Below are positions 49,806 through 58,545 of a stretch of DNA of 64,000 nucleotides, one piece after another. The notes under the pieces are model-generated. The model ran no database searches and was not told the origin of the DNA. It worked only from the letters and a program-made list of their open reading frames with translations. Positions within the stretch are counted from its first letter, which is position 1. Every line of letters begins with the position of its first letter. Both the position numbers and the translations under genes were made by a program. Source of the stretch: Paenibacillus turpanensis (GTDB taxonomy: Bacteria; Bacillota; Bacilli; Paenibacillales; YIM-B00363); NCBI RefSeq assembly GCF_011421635.1, contig NZ_WTLI01000003.1, positions 186,001-250,000 of the forward strand, read 5' to 3'.

Positions 49806-50610
49806 GAATCGTATTGATCAGGCGTTTGAGCGGCTTCGGGCCGAGAATGGCACGGCGCTCATTCCGTTTTTGACGGTCGGCGACCCCGACGTGGATACGA
49901 CCGTAGAAATTTTGCAGGAGCTGCAAAAAGCCGGCGCCGATATGATCGAGCTGGGCGTCCCTTATTCCGATCCTCTGGCGGACGGTCCGGTGATTCAGCG
50001 CGCTTCGCTGCGTGCGTTACAGCATCGGATTCACGTGGTCGACTGTATTGGTGTTGCCAGCAAGGCACGCCAAGCAGGGGTAAGCTTGCCGTTTATCCTA
50101 TTCACTTATTACAACCCGCTGCTTCAAGTAGGCTTGGAGCGGGTGTTCGATCTCCTTGTTGAAAATGACATCTCCGGCTTAATCATCCCGGATCTGCCAA
50201 TCGAGGAGGATGCGCCGGTGCGAGAGCTTGCTCAGCGGCACAACATACATTTGATTCCGCTCGTGGCGCCGACATCCAATACGCGAATTTCCAAAATTGC
50301 TTCCCAGGCGGCTGGTTTCGTATATTGTGTATCCTCACTCGGGGTAACGGGCGTTCGTTCGCAGTTTTACGAAGGTATCCAGGAGTTTATCGCCTCGGTG
50401 AAGGCGGCTACGCATTTGCCTGTCGGCATCGGCTTCGGTATTTCCAGCCGTGAGCAGGCACAGCAAATGAGCGAAATCGGCGACGGAGTTATTGTGGGCA
50501 GCGCGATCGTGCGCCAAATTGAAGAGGTGCTGCCGCTTCTGGAAAACCCGCAAACGAAGCAAGAAGGCCTTCGCCAAATTTACGAATTCGTTAAGCAGTT
50601 TAAAGTGTAA
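49798..50610 (+). CDS. trpA: Tryptophan synthase alpha chain
   Basis: Splits indole-glycerol phosphate to indole. It has 270 residues, with the catalytic Glu and Asp in [25 protein letters not shown], and [10 protein letters not shown]; the phosphate-binding GVTGVRS and GIGFGIS are present. GTG start 8 bases inside trpB. The operon ends here with a terminator. Confidence 0.97.
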   Translation: MSENRIDQAFERLRAENGTALIPFLTVGDPDVDTTVEILQELQKAGADMIELGVPYSDPLADGPVIQRASLRALQHRIHVVDCIGVASKARQAGVSLPFILFTYYNPLLQVGLERVFDLLVENDISGLIIPDLPIEEDAPVRELAQRHNIHLIPLVAPTSNTRISKIASQAAGFVYCVSSLGVTGVRSQFYEGIQEFIASVKAATHLPVGIGFGISSREQAQQMSEIGDGVIVGSAIVRQIEEVLPLLENPQTKQEGLRQIYEFVKQFKV

Positions 50611-50673
50611 AAGCTTCCTATCTGTCCTAATATGAGTTCACTAACCATCGTATTACCTATTCGTAGTAAACGT

Positions 50674-50704
50674 AAAGCGCATTCCTCTAAGGGGTGCGCT
50701 TTTT
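50674..50704 (+). terminator. Terminator of the trp operon
   Basis: AAAGCGCATTCC (50674-50685) pairs with GGGGTGCGCTTT (50691-50702), two G-T pairs, followed by T. The next 180 bases are A/T-rich and hold a possible TATAAT (50772-50777) with a poor -35. Confidence 0.8.
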
Positions 50705-50886
50705 ATGTCTGTAAAGCACCACAGCGAATCGTTAGGGAATAAGTATATTTAGGAATATTTGTCAAGAAGATTATAATTGTTTTTAATGATAATGCAGACG
50801 CAACCTATTATGTTTATACTTTTTTTAATATAGGAAATCAGAACCAGATTTATTATTTTATACAAGGCAGGAAGGGTGGGGCGAAG

Positions 50887-51093
50887 ATGAACTTTCCTAG
50901 GCTAAGCGACAACCAGCTGTGCCAAGTGTACTTTGATGCTACCTTCGTCGGATGTGAACCTGATTTTATCGACCTCCTTGTTTCCGAACTTCTCCGGCGA
51001 GGACAAATGGAGGGGAAATTATGTCCTCTGCTTGTGGAAACTCTTACCAAAACAATGCCGGATGGCCGTTGTACGGATTCCAAAACGCGTTAA
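50887..51093 (+). CDS. sda: Sda-like inhibitor of sporulation kinase
   Basis: A 68-residue protein. Residues 5-39 (RLSDNQLCQVYFDATFVGCE, then PDFIDLLVSELLRRG) follow the Sda pattern LSDE.L...Y..A......DFI.L...E..RR. In B. subtilis the 46-residue Sda binds KinA and blocks sporulation when DNA replication is stalled. Here a tail of about 28 residues follows (KLCPLLVETLTKTMPDGRC), which B. subtilis Sda lacks. GGAAGGGTGGGGCGAAG precedes the ATG. No DnaA box was seen upstream. It stands between trpA and a chemoreceptor gene. Confidence 0.82.
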   Translation: MNFPRLSDNQLCQVYFDATFVGCEPDFIDLLVSELLRRGQMEGKLCPLLVETLTKTMPDGRCTDSKTR

Positions 51094-51177
51094 AGAAAGG
51101 TAAGCCGAAGGTCTCGGAGCCTCGCCTACTTTCTACCATTGCTCACTCTGCTGTAACCACTATTCAAACTCTAAAAG

Positions 51178-51213
51178 GGCATCCATGTCTTCCGCATGGG
51201 TGTCTTCTTGTTT
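51178..51213 (+). terminator. Terminator-like hairpin before the chemoreceptor gene
   Basis: GGCATCCATG (51178-51187) pairs with CATGGGTGTC (51195-51204) with two G-T pairs, followed by a T-rich tract (TTCTTGTTTAT). Confidence 0.4.
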
Positions 51214-51316
51214 ATATCGGCGTATTTCGCAGTGACAAAGCTAACAGAAGAAGAAATTATGTTCGCATATCCTTTACAAGTAGCTGTAAAAAAAACATCA
51301 GAGGGATGTGCATACG

Positions 51317-53023
51317 ATGAAACAGAGACTATGGCCATTACATATGCGGGGAAAGCTGACGCTGTTATTTGTCGGTGCGATTTTGTCGTTAATTGTGATC
51401 GTTAGCTTTGTAGCCTATCAGCAAATAACCAAAGGGATGAAGCAAATATATGAAGAGCGAGTTAAAGCGGTTTCGCAGCTGGGCTATAATTGGCTCGACC
51501 GACAATATCCGGGCAACTGGAGTGTAAGGGATGGAAAGCTGTTTAAAGGTGATTTTGAAATGAATGGAAATGATGATTTTGTTGATTCGATGTCGAGCAT
51601 TACCGGGGGAACTGTGACGATTTTTCTTGGGGATACACGAATATCGACAAATGTGAAACTCAATGGGGAGCGTGCGGTTGGGACCCAAGCTGATTCGAAG
51701 ATTACAGATGTTGTATTGAAAACAGGGGAGTCCTTCCTTGGTGAAGCAGATATCCTTGGGAAAAAGCATCTAACCTTGTATCGGCCGATTAAGGATGGAA
51801 CGGGTACCATTATTGGCATGTGGCTTGTCGGCCCGACAATAGATGCGATTCAAAGCCACGTCCGAGTCATTTTAATAGAAATTGTGCTTGCCATGCTTTT
51901 AACTGGGCTACTGTTTATCGCTGCTATTGTGCTTCTTGTGCGCAGAGTGATTCGCCCGCTTCTGCTGGTGAATGCTCAAATGGCCGAAATTGCTGACGGT
52001 GAAGGGGATTTAACGAAAGAGATTCATATCCGCAGCAAGGATGAAGCGGGAATGCTTGCTCTTACCTTCAACCGCATGCTCGGCAGCCTGCAGCTAATGA
52101 TTCGGCAGGTAGACATTACTGCAAAGCAGGTGGCCGCTTCTTCTGAACAGCTGCATGCCGGCGCGGAGCAAACAAGCCAAGCGACAGAGCATATCGCCGG
52201 GGCGGTTCATGAGGTGGCGAACGGCGCGGAGCAGCAGGTGCGAAGTATTGAAGAAAGCGCGGCCGCAATGAAACGCATGGCGGAGGATGTAATACAAGTA
52301 ACCGGCCGTTCGGAGGAGGTAAGCGTCAACGCTGAAGAAGCAATGAAGCGGGCAGGAGCGGGGGTTACTTCTTTAGAGGCAATGAATGAACATATGCGGT
52401 TCATTGAAGCGAAAATCAGCGGTTTATCTTCATCCATAGAGAAACTGACGGAACGCTCCGCGGCCATTGGGCGAATCGTTGATGTGATTTCGTCCATTTC
52501 ACAAGAAACCAATTTGCTGGCTTTAAACGCTGCGATAGAATCGGCGAGAGCGGGGGAGCACGGCTTAGGCTTTGCCGTTGTTGCCGGCGAAGTCAGGAAG
52601 CTGGCGGAGCAGTCGGCCAAATCCGCTAGAGAGATTTCGGAGCTTATTTCTTCAACCCAAGAAGACACGCAGCAGGTTTCCGCTTCTATGCTGGAGGCGG
52701 CAAATGAAATCCAGGGCGGGTCCCATTACGTTCAGCAGGCGAATGAATCCTTCCAAGCGATACAGAGCAGTGTTCATAAAGTCGCTGATCAGCTTTCAGA
52801 TATTCGTACATTTATGAAACAAATGACGGACCAGACAGGACAGGTAAACCGTTCTATAGAGCTTATAGCTGGTACTGCATTATCGGCTGCGGAAAGTTCG
52901 CAGCAGGCTTCAGCGGCAACGCAGGAGCAGCTGGCGGCCATGGAAGAGGTATCGGCTTCATCGGCTTCGCTTGCGGATTTGGCCGGTGAGCTGCAAAGGC
53001 TAACCGCACGGTTTAAGGTATAG
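51317..53023 (+). CDS. Methyl-accepting chemotaxis protein
   Basis: A 568-residue chemoreceptor. One membrane helix (about 13-33) precedes an extracytoplasmic domain of about 150 residues (sCache-like: [47 protein letters not shown]). A second helix (about 185-210), a HAMP linker, and a long coiled-coil signalling domain follow. The hairpin tip has the usual [20 protein letters not shown] and [20 protein letters not shown]. The ligand is unknown. ATG 51317 is 11 bases from GAGGG; GTG 51308 is too close. It is likely a substrate of the CheR at 40.2 kb. Confidence 0.92.
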   Translation: MKQRLWPLHMRGKLTLLFVGAILSLIVIVSFVAYQQITKGMKQIYEERVKAVSQLGYNWLDRQYPGNWSVRDGKLFKGDFEMNGNDDFVDSMSSITGGTVTIFLGDTRISTNVKLNGERAVGTQADSKITDVVLKTGESFLGEADILGKKHLTLYRPIKDGTGTIIGMWLVGPTIDAIQSHVRVILIEIVLAMLLTGLLFIAAIVLLVRRVIRPLLLVNAQMAEIADGEGDLTKEIHIRSKDEAGMLALTFNRMLGSLQLMIRQVDITAKQVAASSEQLHAGAEQTSQATEHIAGAVHEVANGAEQQVRSIEESAAAMKRMAEDVIQVTGRSEEVSVNAEEAMKRAGAGVTSLEAMNEHMRFIEAKISGLSSSIEKLTERSAAIGRIVDVISSISQETNLLALNAAIESARAGEHGLGFAVVAGEVRKLAEQSAKSAREISELISSTQEDTQQVSASMLEAANEIQGGSHYVQQANESFQAIQSSVHKVADQLSDIRTFMKQMTDQTGQVNRSIELIAGTALSAAESSQQASAATQEQLAAMEEVSASSASLADLAGELQRLTARFKV

Positions 53024-53069
53024 CCGCCAGAATGGAGTCAGAGGTACCGTCGCTGCGCAAAAATATGTC

Positions 53070-53098
53070 TTAACATTCAACGTGAAGTATGAGACAAT
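53070..53098 (+). promoter_or_regulatory. Possible promoter of hisC-tyrA
   Basis: TTAACA (53070-53075), 17 bases, GACAAT (53093-53098), 45 bases before hisC. Confidence 0.5.
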
Positions 53099-53142
53099 GG
53101 ACCATAGCGCTTTAACGCGACAAATTAGAAGAGGGGATCGCC

Positions 53143-54249
53143 ATGCAGCCAAAATCGAATATCGTCCATTTGCCGGTGTATCAGCCGGGAAAACCGATCC
53201 ATGAGGTGAAACAGGAGCTCGGATTAACGGAGGTTATAAAGCTTGCCTCGAATGAAAATCCGTTCGGCTGTTCGCCGAAGGCGAAGGAGGCGATCGTCAA
53301 GCATGTCGACCAGGCCCATGTTTATCCGGACGGAGCAAGCGTTGAGCTAACGAAGGCGCTGGCGCAGCATCTTGGCGTACAAACGAATCAAATTATTTTC
53401 GGGGCCGGCTCCGATGAGGTCATTCTGATGATTGCCCGCGCTTACTTTGTGCAGGGCGATGAAACGATCATGGCGGACCGGACGTTCCCTCAATATAAGC
53501 ATAATGCTGAAATTGAAAATGCTTCGGTTATCGAGGTTCCTTTGAAAGATGGCGTACATGATCTGCCTGCGATGCTTTCTCGCGTAACGCCAAAAACGAA
53601 AGTGGTTTGGATTTGCAATCCGAACAACCCGACCGGCACGATCGTGTCTCATGAAGAGGTTGTTGATTTCCTTAACAAAGTGCCTTCCCATGTGCTTGTT
53701 GTGCTGGATGAGGCTTATTACGAGTATATCGTTTCCGCAGAGTACCCGCGCAGTCTAGAGCTGGCGGAGAAATATAAAAACGTAATCGTGCTCCGCACAT
53801 TCTCGAAATGCTACGGTCTGGCCTCGCTCCGTATTGGCTATGGCATCGGTCATCCCGATGTGATTCATACGATTAATCAAGTGCGCGAGCCGTTTAATAC
53901 GACCGGCTTTGCACAGGCTGCCGCATTGGCTGCTGTTCAGGATCAAGCATTTGTCGAAGATTGCCGTAGAAAAAATCATGAAGGTCTGCTCTATTTAACC
54001 GAGCAGTTCTCGCGCTTGGGCCTTGCTTATTATCCTGCGCATGGCAATTTTATTTTGGTAGATGCGAAGCGTGACGCAAAACTGGTCTATGAAGGATTAT
54101 TGCGTAAGGGGATTATCGTGCGTGGAGGACATACGGCCTCGATCGGTTTCCCAACATGTTTCCGTGTGACGATCGGCAGCAAGGAAGAAAACGAGAAATT
54201 TATTAGTGCGTTGGAACAAGTGCTTGAGGATGTGGCAGAGCAGGTATGA
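53143..54249 (+). CDS. hisC: Histidinol-phosphate aminotransferase
   Basis: PLP enzyme that in Bacillus serves both histidine synthesis and the transamination of prephenate or aromatic keto acids. It has 368 residues, with the PLP-binding Lys at about 222 in FSKCYGLASLR, NPNNPTGT, and LDEAYYEY. Its place between the trp operon and tyrA is the classic Bacillus arrangement. GAAGAGGGGATCGCC lies upstream. Its stop overlaps the tyrA start (ATGA). Confidence 0.95.
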   Translation: MQPKSNIVHLPVYQPGKPIHEVKQELGLTEVIKLASNENPFGCSPKAKEAIVKHVDQAHVYPDGASVELTKALAQHLGVQTNQIIFGAGSDEVILMIARAYFVQGDETIMADRTFPQYKHNAEIENASVIEVPLKDGVHDLPAMLSRVTPKTKVVWICNPNNPTGTIVSHEEVVDFLNKVPSHVLVVLDEAYYEYIVSAEYPRSLELAEKYKNVIVLRTFSKCYGLASLRIGYGIGHPDVIHTINQVREPFNTTGFAQAAALAAVQDQAFVEDCRRKNHEGLLYLTEQFSRLGLAYYPAHGNFILVDAKRDAKLVYEGLLRKGIIVRGGHTASIGFPTCFRVTIGSKEENEKFISALEQVLEDVAEQV

Positions 54250-55340
54250 CCAAAATTACAATCTACGGAGTAGGGCTGATCGGCGGCTCGCTCGCCCTTT
54301 GCTTTAAGGGCAAGCCTGGTTTTCATGTTGTCGGTCATTCGTCCAACCCAGCTTCCGTAGAAAAATATGTCAAACGGGAGGTTGTTGACGAAGCGACAAC
54401 CTCGTTCGAGGCAGCGGCGGAAGGCGCGGATTTTATTTTCCTTTGCGTTCCGGTCGGCTTGCTTGAATCGTACCTGCAGCGTTTGGCGGAGCTGCCGCTT
54501 CGCCCTGGCTGCATCATTACCGATGTCGGCAGTACAAAGGCGAATATCGCGCATTGTGCTCAACAAATTCAGCTTCCTGAAGGTGTGTGCTTTATCGGCG
54601 GCCATCCGATGGCTGGTAAAGAGCAGTCGGGGGTGGAAGCAGCTACTTCACTGCTATATGAAAACGCCTATTATGTGCTGACTCCGGATCAAGCAACACC
54701 ACCGGATGCAATCCAGCGTCTTCAAGGTCTGCTTGCTCATACAAGGGCAAATCTGGTGACGATGGATCCGCAGAAGCATGACGATATCGTAGGGGCAATC
54801 AGCCATTTGCCGCATATTATCGCGGTGGCGTTAGTAGGACTGGTAGCGCGGTATAACGGAGAAAATGGGCTTCATGAGCAGCTGGCAGCAGGCGGCTTCC
54901 GCGATATCACGAGAATCGCCTCGAGCGATCCGATCGTATGGCGTGATATCCTCTTGAGCAATCGGGATGTCATGCTCAGGCTGCTTCAGGATTGGAATCG
55001 TGAAATTGCCGATTTCGTCCGTGTATTGGAGCAGGGGGATGGCGAGGAGATTATCCGTAAGTTTACGGAATCGGGCGACTTCAGGCGGAAGCTTCCGGAA
55101 CGCCGGAAGGGCATCATCACCGCCCAGTATGACCTCTATGTAGACATCCCCGATCATCCGGGGGTCATTGGAAGGATTGCGTCGATTCTTGGCGAGCATA
55201 AGATTAATTTGCGCAATATTCATATCATGGAGAGCAGGCTCGATGTGCCGGGGGTATTGCGTTTATCTTTTGCGGATGCGGAGGACCAGGAACGGGCGGT
55301 GCCGCTGCTGAAGCAGCTTGGCTACGAAGTCAATCTTTAA
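54246..55340 (+). CDS. tyrA: Prephenate dehydrogenase
   Basis: Oxidises prephenate to 4-hydroxyphenylpyruvate, the tyrosine branch. It has 364 residues: an N-terminal NAD domain (IYGVGLIGGSLAL), GGHPMAGKEQSG, a helical dimer domain with SHLPHIIAVAL and DITRIASSDP, and a C-terminal ACT domain (LYVDIPDHPGVIGRIASILG) for tyrosine feedback. It overlaps hisC. No aroE follows, unlike B. subtilis; a terminator does. Confidence 0.96.
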   Translation: MTKITIYGVGLIGGSLALCFKGKPGFHVVGHSSNPASVEKYVKREVVDEATTSFEAAAEGADFIFLCVPVGLLESYLQRLAELPLRPGCIITDVGSTKANIAHCAQQIQLPEGVCFIGGHPMAGKEQSGVEAATSLLYENAYYVLTPDQATPPDAIQRLQGLLAHTRANLVTMDPQKHDDIVGAISHLPHIIAVALVGLVARYNGENGLHEQLAAGGFRDITRIASSDPIVWRDILLSNRDVMLRLLQDWNREIADFVRVLEQGDGEEIIRKFTESGDFRRKLPERRKGIITAQYDLYVDIPDHPGVIGRIASILGEHKINLRNIHIMESRLDVPGVLRLSFADAEDQERAVPLLKQLGYEVNL

Positions 55341-55356
55341 CGAATATGAACCTGAC

Positions 55357-55389
55357 GCCGTACTACTCGATAAGGTAGTACGGCTTTTT
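55357..55389 (+). terminator. Terminator of hisC-tyrA
   Basis: GCCGTACTAC (55357-55366) and GTAGTACGGC (55375-55384) form ten perfect pairs, followed by five T. Confidence 0.92.
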
Positions 55390-55504
55390 GATTTTCCTCC
55401 CCCTTAAATCACTCGAGCCTGTTTCGTATCCAGACTGCAACATCACCACACCACATTGCGTTAGTTAGTGGAGAAGGCAGCGAGAGTGAAGGAGGAATGT
55501 GTTC

Positions 55505-56128
55505 ATGAGACCTTGGTTAATGTTATTAGTGGTCATCTGCTTGGCGCTGGGAGGCTGTAGCGGTTTACAGCCTGCTTCAACTGTGAATGATCCGGCTTCG
55601 TTTGAAAGAGAAGAGGATGCCAAACAGGTAATTCAGGACACGGTGTCCAAGGCGATCGCGGCCTTACGGGACCAGGATGAGCAAGCGCTGGCCTCGCTGA
55701 CGCATCCGAAGGAAGGCGTCCTTTTTTCCCCGTATGCCTACGTAGAGCCGAAGAAACAGATTACGTTCCAATCTGAGGATTGGGCTGGGGCTTTTACGGA
55801 TCAAACCAGGAAAGCTTGGGGGCATTACGCCGGAAGCGGCGAACCGATTGAGCTGACGTTTGCCGAGTATTACAACAAGTTTGTTTACGATCATCCCTAC
55901 TCAGAAGCAGAGCATATTAGCTACAATCGGACGATGGGCAAGGGGACGACCACCAACAACCTGTTCGAGCTCTATCCTCCTGAACAACACATTACGGTCG
56001 AATACCATTTTCCCGGCTTTCAAAAAGAGCTAGAGGGCATGGATTGGGCAAGTCTGAGGCTGGTCTTTTCGGAAGTTGAGGGGAGCTGGTACCTCACTGC
56101 CATTTGCCATGATCAGTGGACGATTTGA
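55505..56128 (+). CDS. Lipoprotein of unknown function
   Basis: A 207-residue lipoprotein. The signal peptide ends in LALGGC (lipobox). The mature protein has an N-terminal helix (DAKQVIQDTVSKAIAALRDQ) and then an alpha/beta part with a cluster of aromatics (DWAGAFTDQTRKAWGHYAGS, ITVEYHFPGFQ, GSWYLTAICHDQW). The ending resembles the NTF2-like folds in which a short helical start is followed by a sheet. No function can be stated. ATG 55505 is nine bases from GAAGGAGG. Confidence 0.75.
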   Translation: MRPWLMLLVVICLALGGCSGLQPASTVNDPASFEREEDAKQVIQDTVSKAIAALRDQDEQALASLTHPKEGVLFSPYAYVEPKKQITFQSEDWAGAFTDQTRKAWGHYAGSGEPIELTFAEYYNKFVYDHPYSEAEHISYNRTMGKGTTTNNLFELYPPEQHITVEYHFPGFQKELEGMDWASLRLVFSEVEGSWYLTAICHDQWTI

Positions 56129-56154
56129 AGAATACGGATGATGAGCCATATAAA

Positions 56155-56201
56155 CCGCGTTCAGCTTAGAACACAACAACAGGGTGAGAAGCTGAACGCG
56201 G
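56155..56201. repeat. 13-bp perfect inverted repeat
   Basis: CCGCGTTCAGCTT (56155-56167) is the exact complement of AAGCTGAACGCGG (56189-56201), with a 21-base loop. No T run follows on the plus strand, so it is not a normal terminator. Confidence 0.65.
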
Positions 56202-56249
56202 CCTCCATGAACGTTTCGAAACATTTAAGAAAGCGCTTAAAAATTTTTG

Positions 56250-56278
56250 TTGACATTTTGAAAACGGATACATATAAT
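56250..56278 (+). promoter_or_regulatory. Fully consensus sigma-A promoter, with cre-like box upstream
   Basis: TTGACA (56250-56255), exactly 17 bases, TATAAT (56273-56278). AGAAAGCGCTTAAA (56228-56241) just upstream resembles the CcpA site consensus with two mismatches. Confidence 0.88.
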
Positions 56279-56284
56279 AAAAGT

Positions 56285-56367
56285 ACAGTATGGTTTCTCT
56301 CCACTCCTATCCGAAACTTGCACTAAATCAGTGCAGCCTGCCATTTTTAATGGCGGGCTTTTTTTTT
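56285..56367 (+). ncRNA. Candidate small RNA, about 82 bases
   Basis: A transcript from the consensus promoter would run from about 56285 to the terminator, where GCCTGCCATT (56336-56345) pairs with AATGGCGGGC (56349-56358) and nine T follow. A second hairpin, TGCACT/AGTGCA (56319-56335), precedes it. The 5' part is single-stranded and pyrimidine-rich (TTTCTCTCCACTCCTATCC), able to pair with ribosome binding sites. No reading frame with a start site lies within. It may be a regulatory small RNA, or an attenuated leader of the sigma-factor operon 230 bases downstream. The rest of the 470-base gap, 56129-56598, holds only the inverted repeat and the box described separately. Confidence 0.6.
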
Positions 56368-56598
56368 GGTTTTTTAGCATCTTTTTGTTGGATGGCCATA
56401 CAATGAATGTTGGTGAATTCCAATTTTTTGAAGTGGGTCGAATAAAGAAGGATTTTGACGATTCATAAAGAATGTTTATAGACGATTTCTCGTAGGAGAA
56501 AACATTTTTTCCGCCGTGAGCGCAACTTTTTCATCCCAGTTCGGTACTTATTACTAGAACGGCTGGGAACACCTGCTGCGGCAAGGAGGGTCGTGTAG

Positions 56599-57198
56599 AT
56601 GACCGATTCCCAGTTGATCCGTGAAATTAAAGACGGCAATGTCCAGATGTATAAAGAGCTGGTCAAACGGTATGAACGCAAAATTTTAGCGTTTATTTTC
56701 CATATGCTCAAAAGCGCACATATGGAAATGATGGCGGAGGATTTGTGCCAGGAAACCTTTTATAAGGCGTATCGAAGCTTAACAACCTTCCGGGAAGTCG
56801 AGGCTTCTTTCTCTACCTGGCTGTACACGATCGCCAGAAATACCGTGCTCAGTGAGCTTCGCAAACAGAAGGCGACGAGTGTCTCCCTTGAAGAGGGCGT
56901 TCCAGTTCCACAGACGGAAATCGGAGCGCTGCCGGAGCAGGCGGCGCTGCGGGGCGAGAAGGTTGGGATGGTTCGGGCGGCGATTAACAATTTGCCGGAG
57001 AAGCAGCGTTCAGCCCTTATTCTGCGAGAATACGATCAGCTTGACTACCAAGAAATTGCGGATATTCTCGGACAAACGGTAAGCAGTGTGAAGTCTCTAC
57101 TGTTTCGGGCGCGTGCCAGCGTGAAATCTCAGCTGGAGCCGTATTTCTCCGAGCCGGTGTTCGAGGAATTCGAGTACTCGAGAAGCACGAAGGGATGA
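56599..57198 (+). CDS. ECF-type RNA polymerase sigma factor
   Basis: A 199-residue sigma factor of the extracytoplasmic-function class. Region 2 has YKELVKRYERKILAFIF and AEDLCQETFYKAYRSL; region 4 has LPEKQRSALILREYDQLDYQ followed by EIADILGQTVSSVKSLLFRA, the helix-turn-helix that reads the -35. A zinc-finger anti-sigma factor follows at once, which is the standard pairing. Start ATG 56599 has GCAAGGAGG 9 bases upstream. The signal is unknown. The C-terminal tail (EPYFSEPVFEEFEYSRSTKG) is an extra 20 or so residues. Confidence 0.92.
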   Translation: MTDSQLIREIKDGNVQMYKELVKRYERKILAFIFHMLKSAHMEMMAEDLCQETFYKAYRSLTTFREVEASFSTWLYTIARNTVLSELRKQKATSVSLEEGVPVPQTEIGALPEQAALRGEKVGMVRAAINNLPEKQRSALILREYDQLDYQEIADILGQTVSSVKSLLFRARASVKSQLEPYFSEPVFEEFEYSRSTKG

Positions 57199-57204
57199 AT
57201 GATA

Positions 57205-57828
57205 ATGAAATGCAGCGATGTGACGGAACTGTTCGGCGATTATTGGGATTTGCCGCGCGATGATTTTCGCAGGCAGGCGGTCGACGAACACGTAAAGCGC
57301 TGCGCTTCTTGCGCGGAAGAATTTGAAATATGGCGGGAGAGCAATGAACTGATCCGCTCAACGGGCGGTTTCGAGCTGCCGCTTGAGCAAACCGGAGCTT
57401 CTGTTTCAATGGGAGTTATGGATCGGATCTATGCCGATGAGGGATGGCGTGTTCCGGTACAGGAGCGGGTGTTCGCCATTCCGCGGAAGCTGCGGCTGCG
57501 CATCATGGGTGTGGTTGCATTTAGTTTGGCGTTGTTTTTGTTCAGCTTTATTTATTCGTTTACGTTCCAAGAGCCTGTCGATGAGTTTCATATTTTTAGC
57601 GCGGATACGTCGGGTTTGATGCCGGTAGCCAATGCACTTGGCGAAGCCAAGGTAAACCAACTGGCCGCCTCGGGAATGAAGGGTGTGCCTGTCGCTTCGC
57701 TTAGCGATCCTTTTATTCTAAAAATGGGTTCGGTTACTTATCATCCGAATTACGTGCTGGCTTGTTCCTTCCTCGGTTTAGTAGGGGCACTGCTTATCCT
57801 GAACTGGTTTGCCAGAACGAGAAGCTAG
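57205..57828 (+). CDS. Anti-sigma factor with zf-HC2 domain
   Basis: A 207-residue membrane protein that should hold the preceding sigma factor inactive. The zinc motif HxxxCxxC is at His29, Cys33 and Cys36 (DEHVKRCASCAEEF). A membrane helix lies near 92-110 (VVAFSLALFLFSFIYSF), then an extracytoplasmic stretch of about 70 residues, then a second helix near the C-terminus (FLGLVGALLILNWFA). ATG 57205 is ten bases from AAGGG; ATG 57199 two codons earlier is possible. Confidence 0.85.
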   Translation: MKCSDVTELFGDYWDLPRDDFRRQAVDEHVKRCASCAEEFEIWRESNELIRSTGGFELPLEQTGASVSMGVMDRIYADEGWRVPVQERVFAIPRKLRLRIMGVVAFSLALFLFSFIYSFTFQEPVDEFHIFSADTSGLMPVANALGEAKVNQLAASGMKGVPVASLSDPFILKMGSVTYHPNYVLACSFLGLVGALLILNWFARTRS

Positions 57829-57829
57829 G

Positions 57830-58423
57830 ATGAATAAGCAGGAAATGACTCGGATCGGCTTTGTCAGGCACGGACATACCGATTGGAACGGAGCCGGACG
57901 GCTTCAGGGTCATCGGGATATTCCATTGAACGAGAACGGTAAGAAGCAGGCGCAAGCGATTGCCGCAAGATTTACTGCTGGTGATTGGGATCTAATCGTC
58001 TCCAGCGACTTATCCCGGGCAAAGGAAACCGCAGCGAAAATTGCGGAGCGGCTTGGCATCTCAGTGGTATATGAAGATGAGAGGTTGAGGGAGCGGCATT
58101 ACGGTCCGTTGGAAGGAACCACAGCGGAGGAGCGGTTGGAACGCTGGGGCATCACCGGATTTCCGGAGGACCCGGCATACGGGGTAGAATCCAATGAATC
58201 GCTTGGCGAACGAGGCTGGGCATGCGTAAACGACTGGAGCCGGAATCATCCGGGAAAATCGATCCTATTCGTATCACACGGCGGAACGATCCGGATGATG
58301 TTTTCCATCCTGATGGGCGACCCGGAATTGAGAGGGCCTGACAACACATCGTTAAGCGTGATCAAGCGCGGGCCGAAGGGTGATGTAATCCTTTTATACA
58401 ATTGTATCTCGCATTTAGACTAG
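57830..58423 (+). CDS. Histidine phosphatase-family protein
   Basis: A 197-residue member of the phosphoglycerate-mutase-like family. The catalytic histidine motif is FVRHGHTDWNGAGRLQGHRD, and the second His is in FVSHGGTIRMMF; SSDLSRAKETA and the acid E in ERHYGPLEG complete the site. Substrate unknown: family members act on phosphosugars, nucleotides or proteins. Start at 57830 overlaps the end of the anti-sigma gene region; ATG 57845 is an alternative. The three genes sigma-anti-sigma-phosphatase appear to form one operon. Confidence 0.87.
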   Translation: MNKQEMTRIGFVRHGHTDWNGAGRLQGHRDIPLNENGKKQAQAIAARFTAGDWDLIVSSDLSRAKETAAKIAERLGISVVYEDERLRERHYGPLEGTTAEERLERWGITGFPEDPAYGVESNESLGERGWACVNDWSRNHPGKSILFVSHGGTIRMMFSILMGDPELRGPDNTSLSVIKRGPKGDVILLYNCISHLD

Positions 58424-58450
58424 AGCTTTCCAATTTGGAAGGCTCTTTTT
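58422..58450 (+). terminator. Terminator overlapping the phosphatase stop
   Basis: AGAGC-TTTCC pairs with GGAAG-GCTCT around AATTT, followed by five T. It begins within the TAG stop. Confidence 0.8.
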
Positions 58451-58545
58451 GCTGTACATAGGAATAAATTTCCTCTAACTCTCCCATAATGGTTACTAGC
58501 TTACAAAAAAGACGTTACCATTTTTGTGGCAAGGGGGGCTTTACC

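Noticed and set aside
51094..51135. Cyclic di-GMP riboswitch before the chemoreceptor gene
   Set aside because: The position would suit one, but the conserved core bases of the class I aptamer are missing. Kept only as an unclassified structure.
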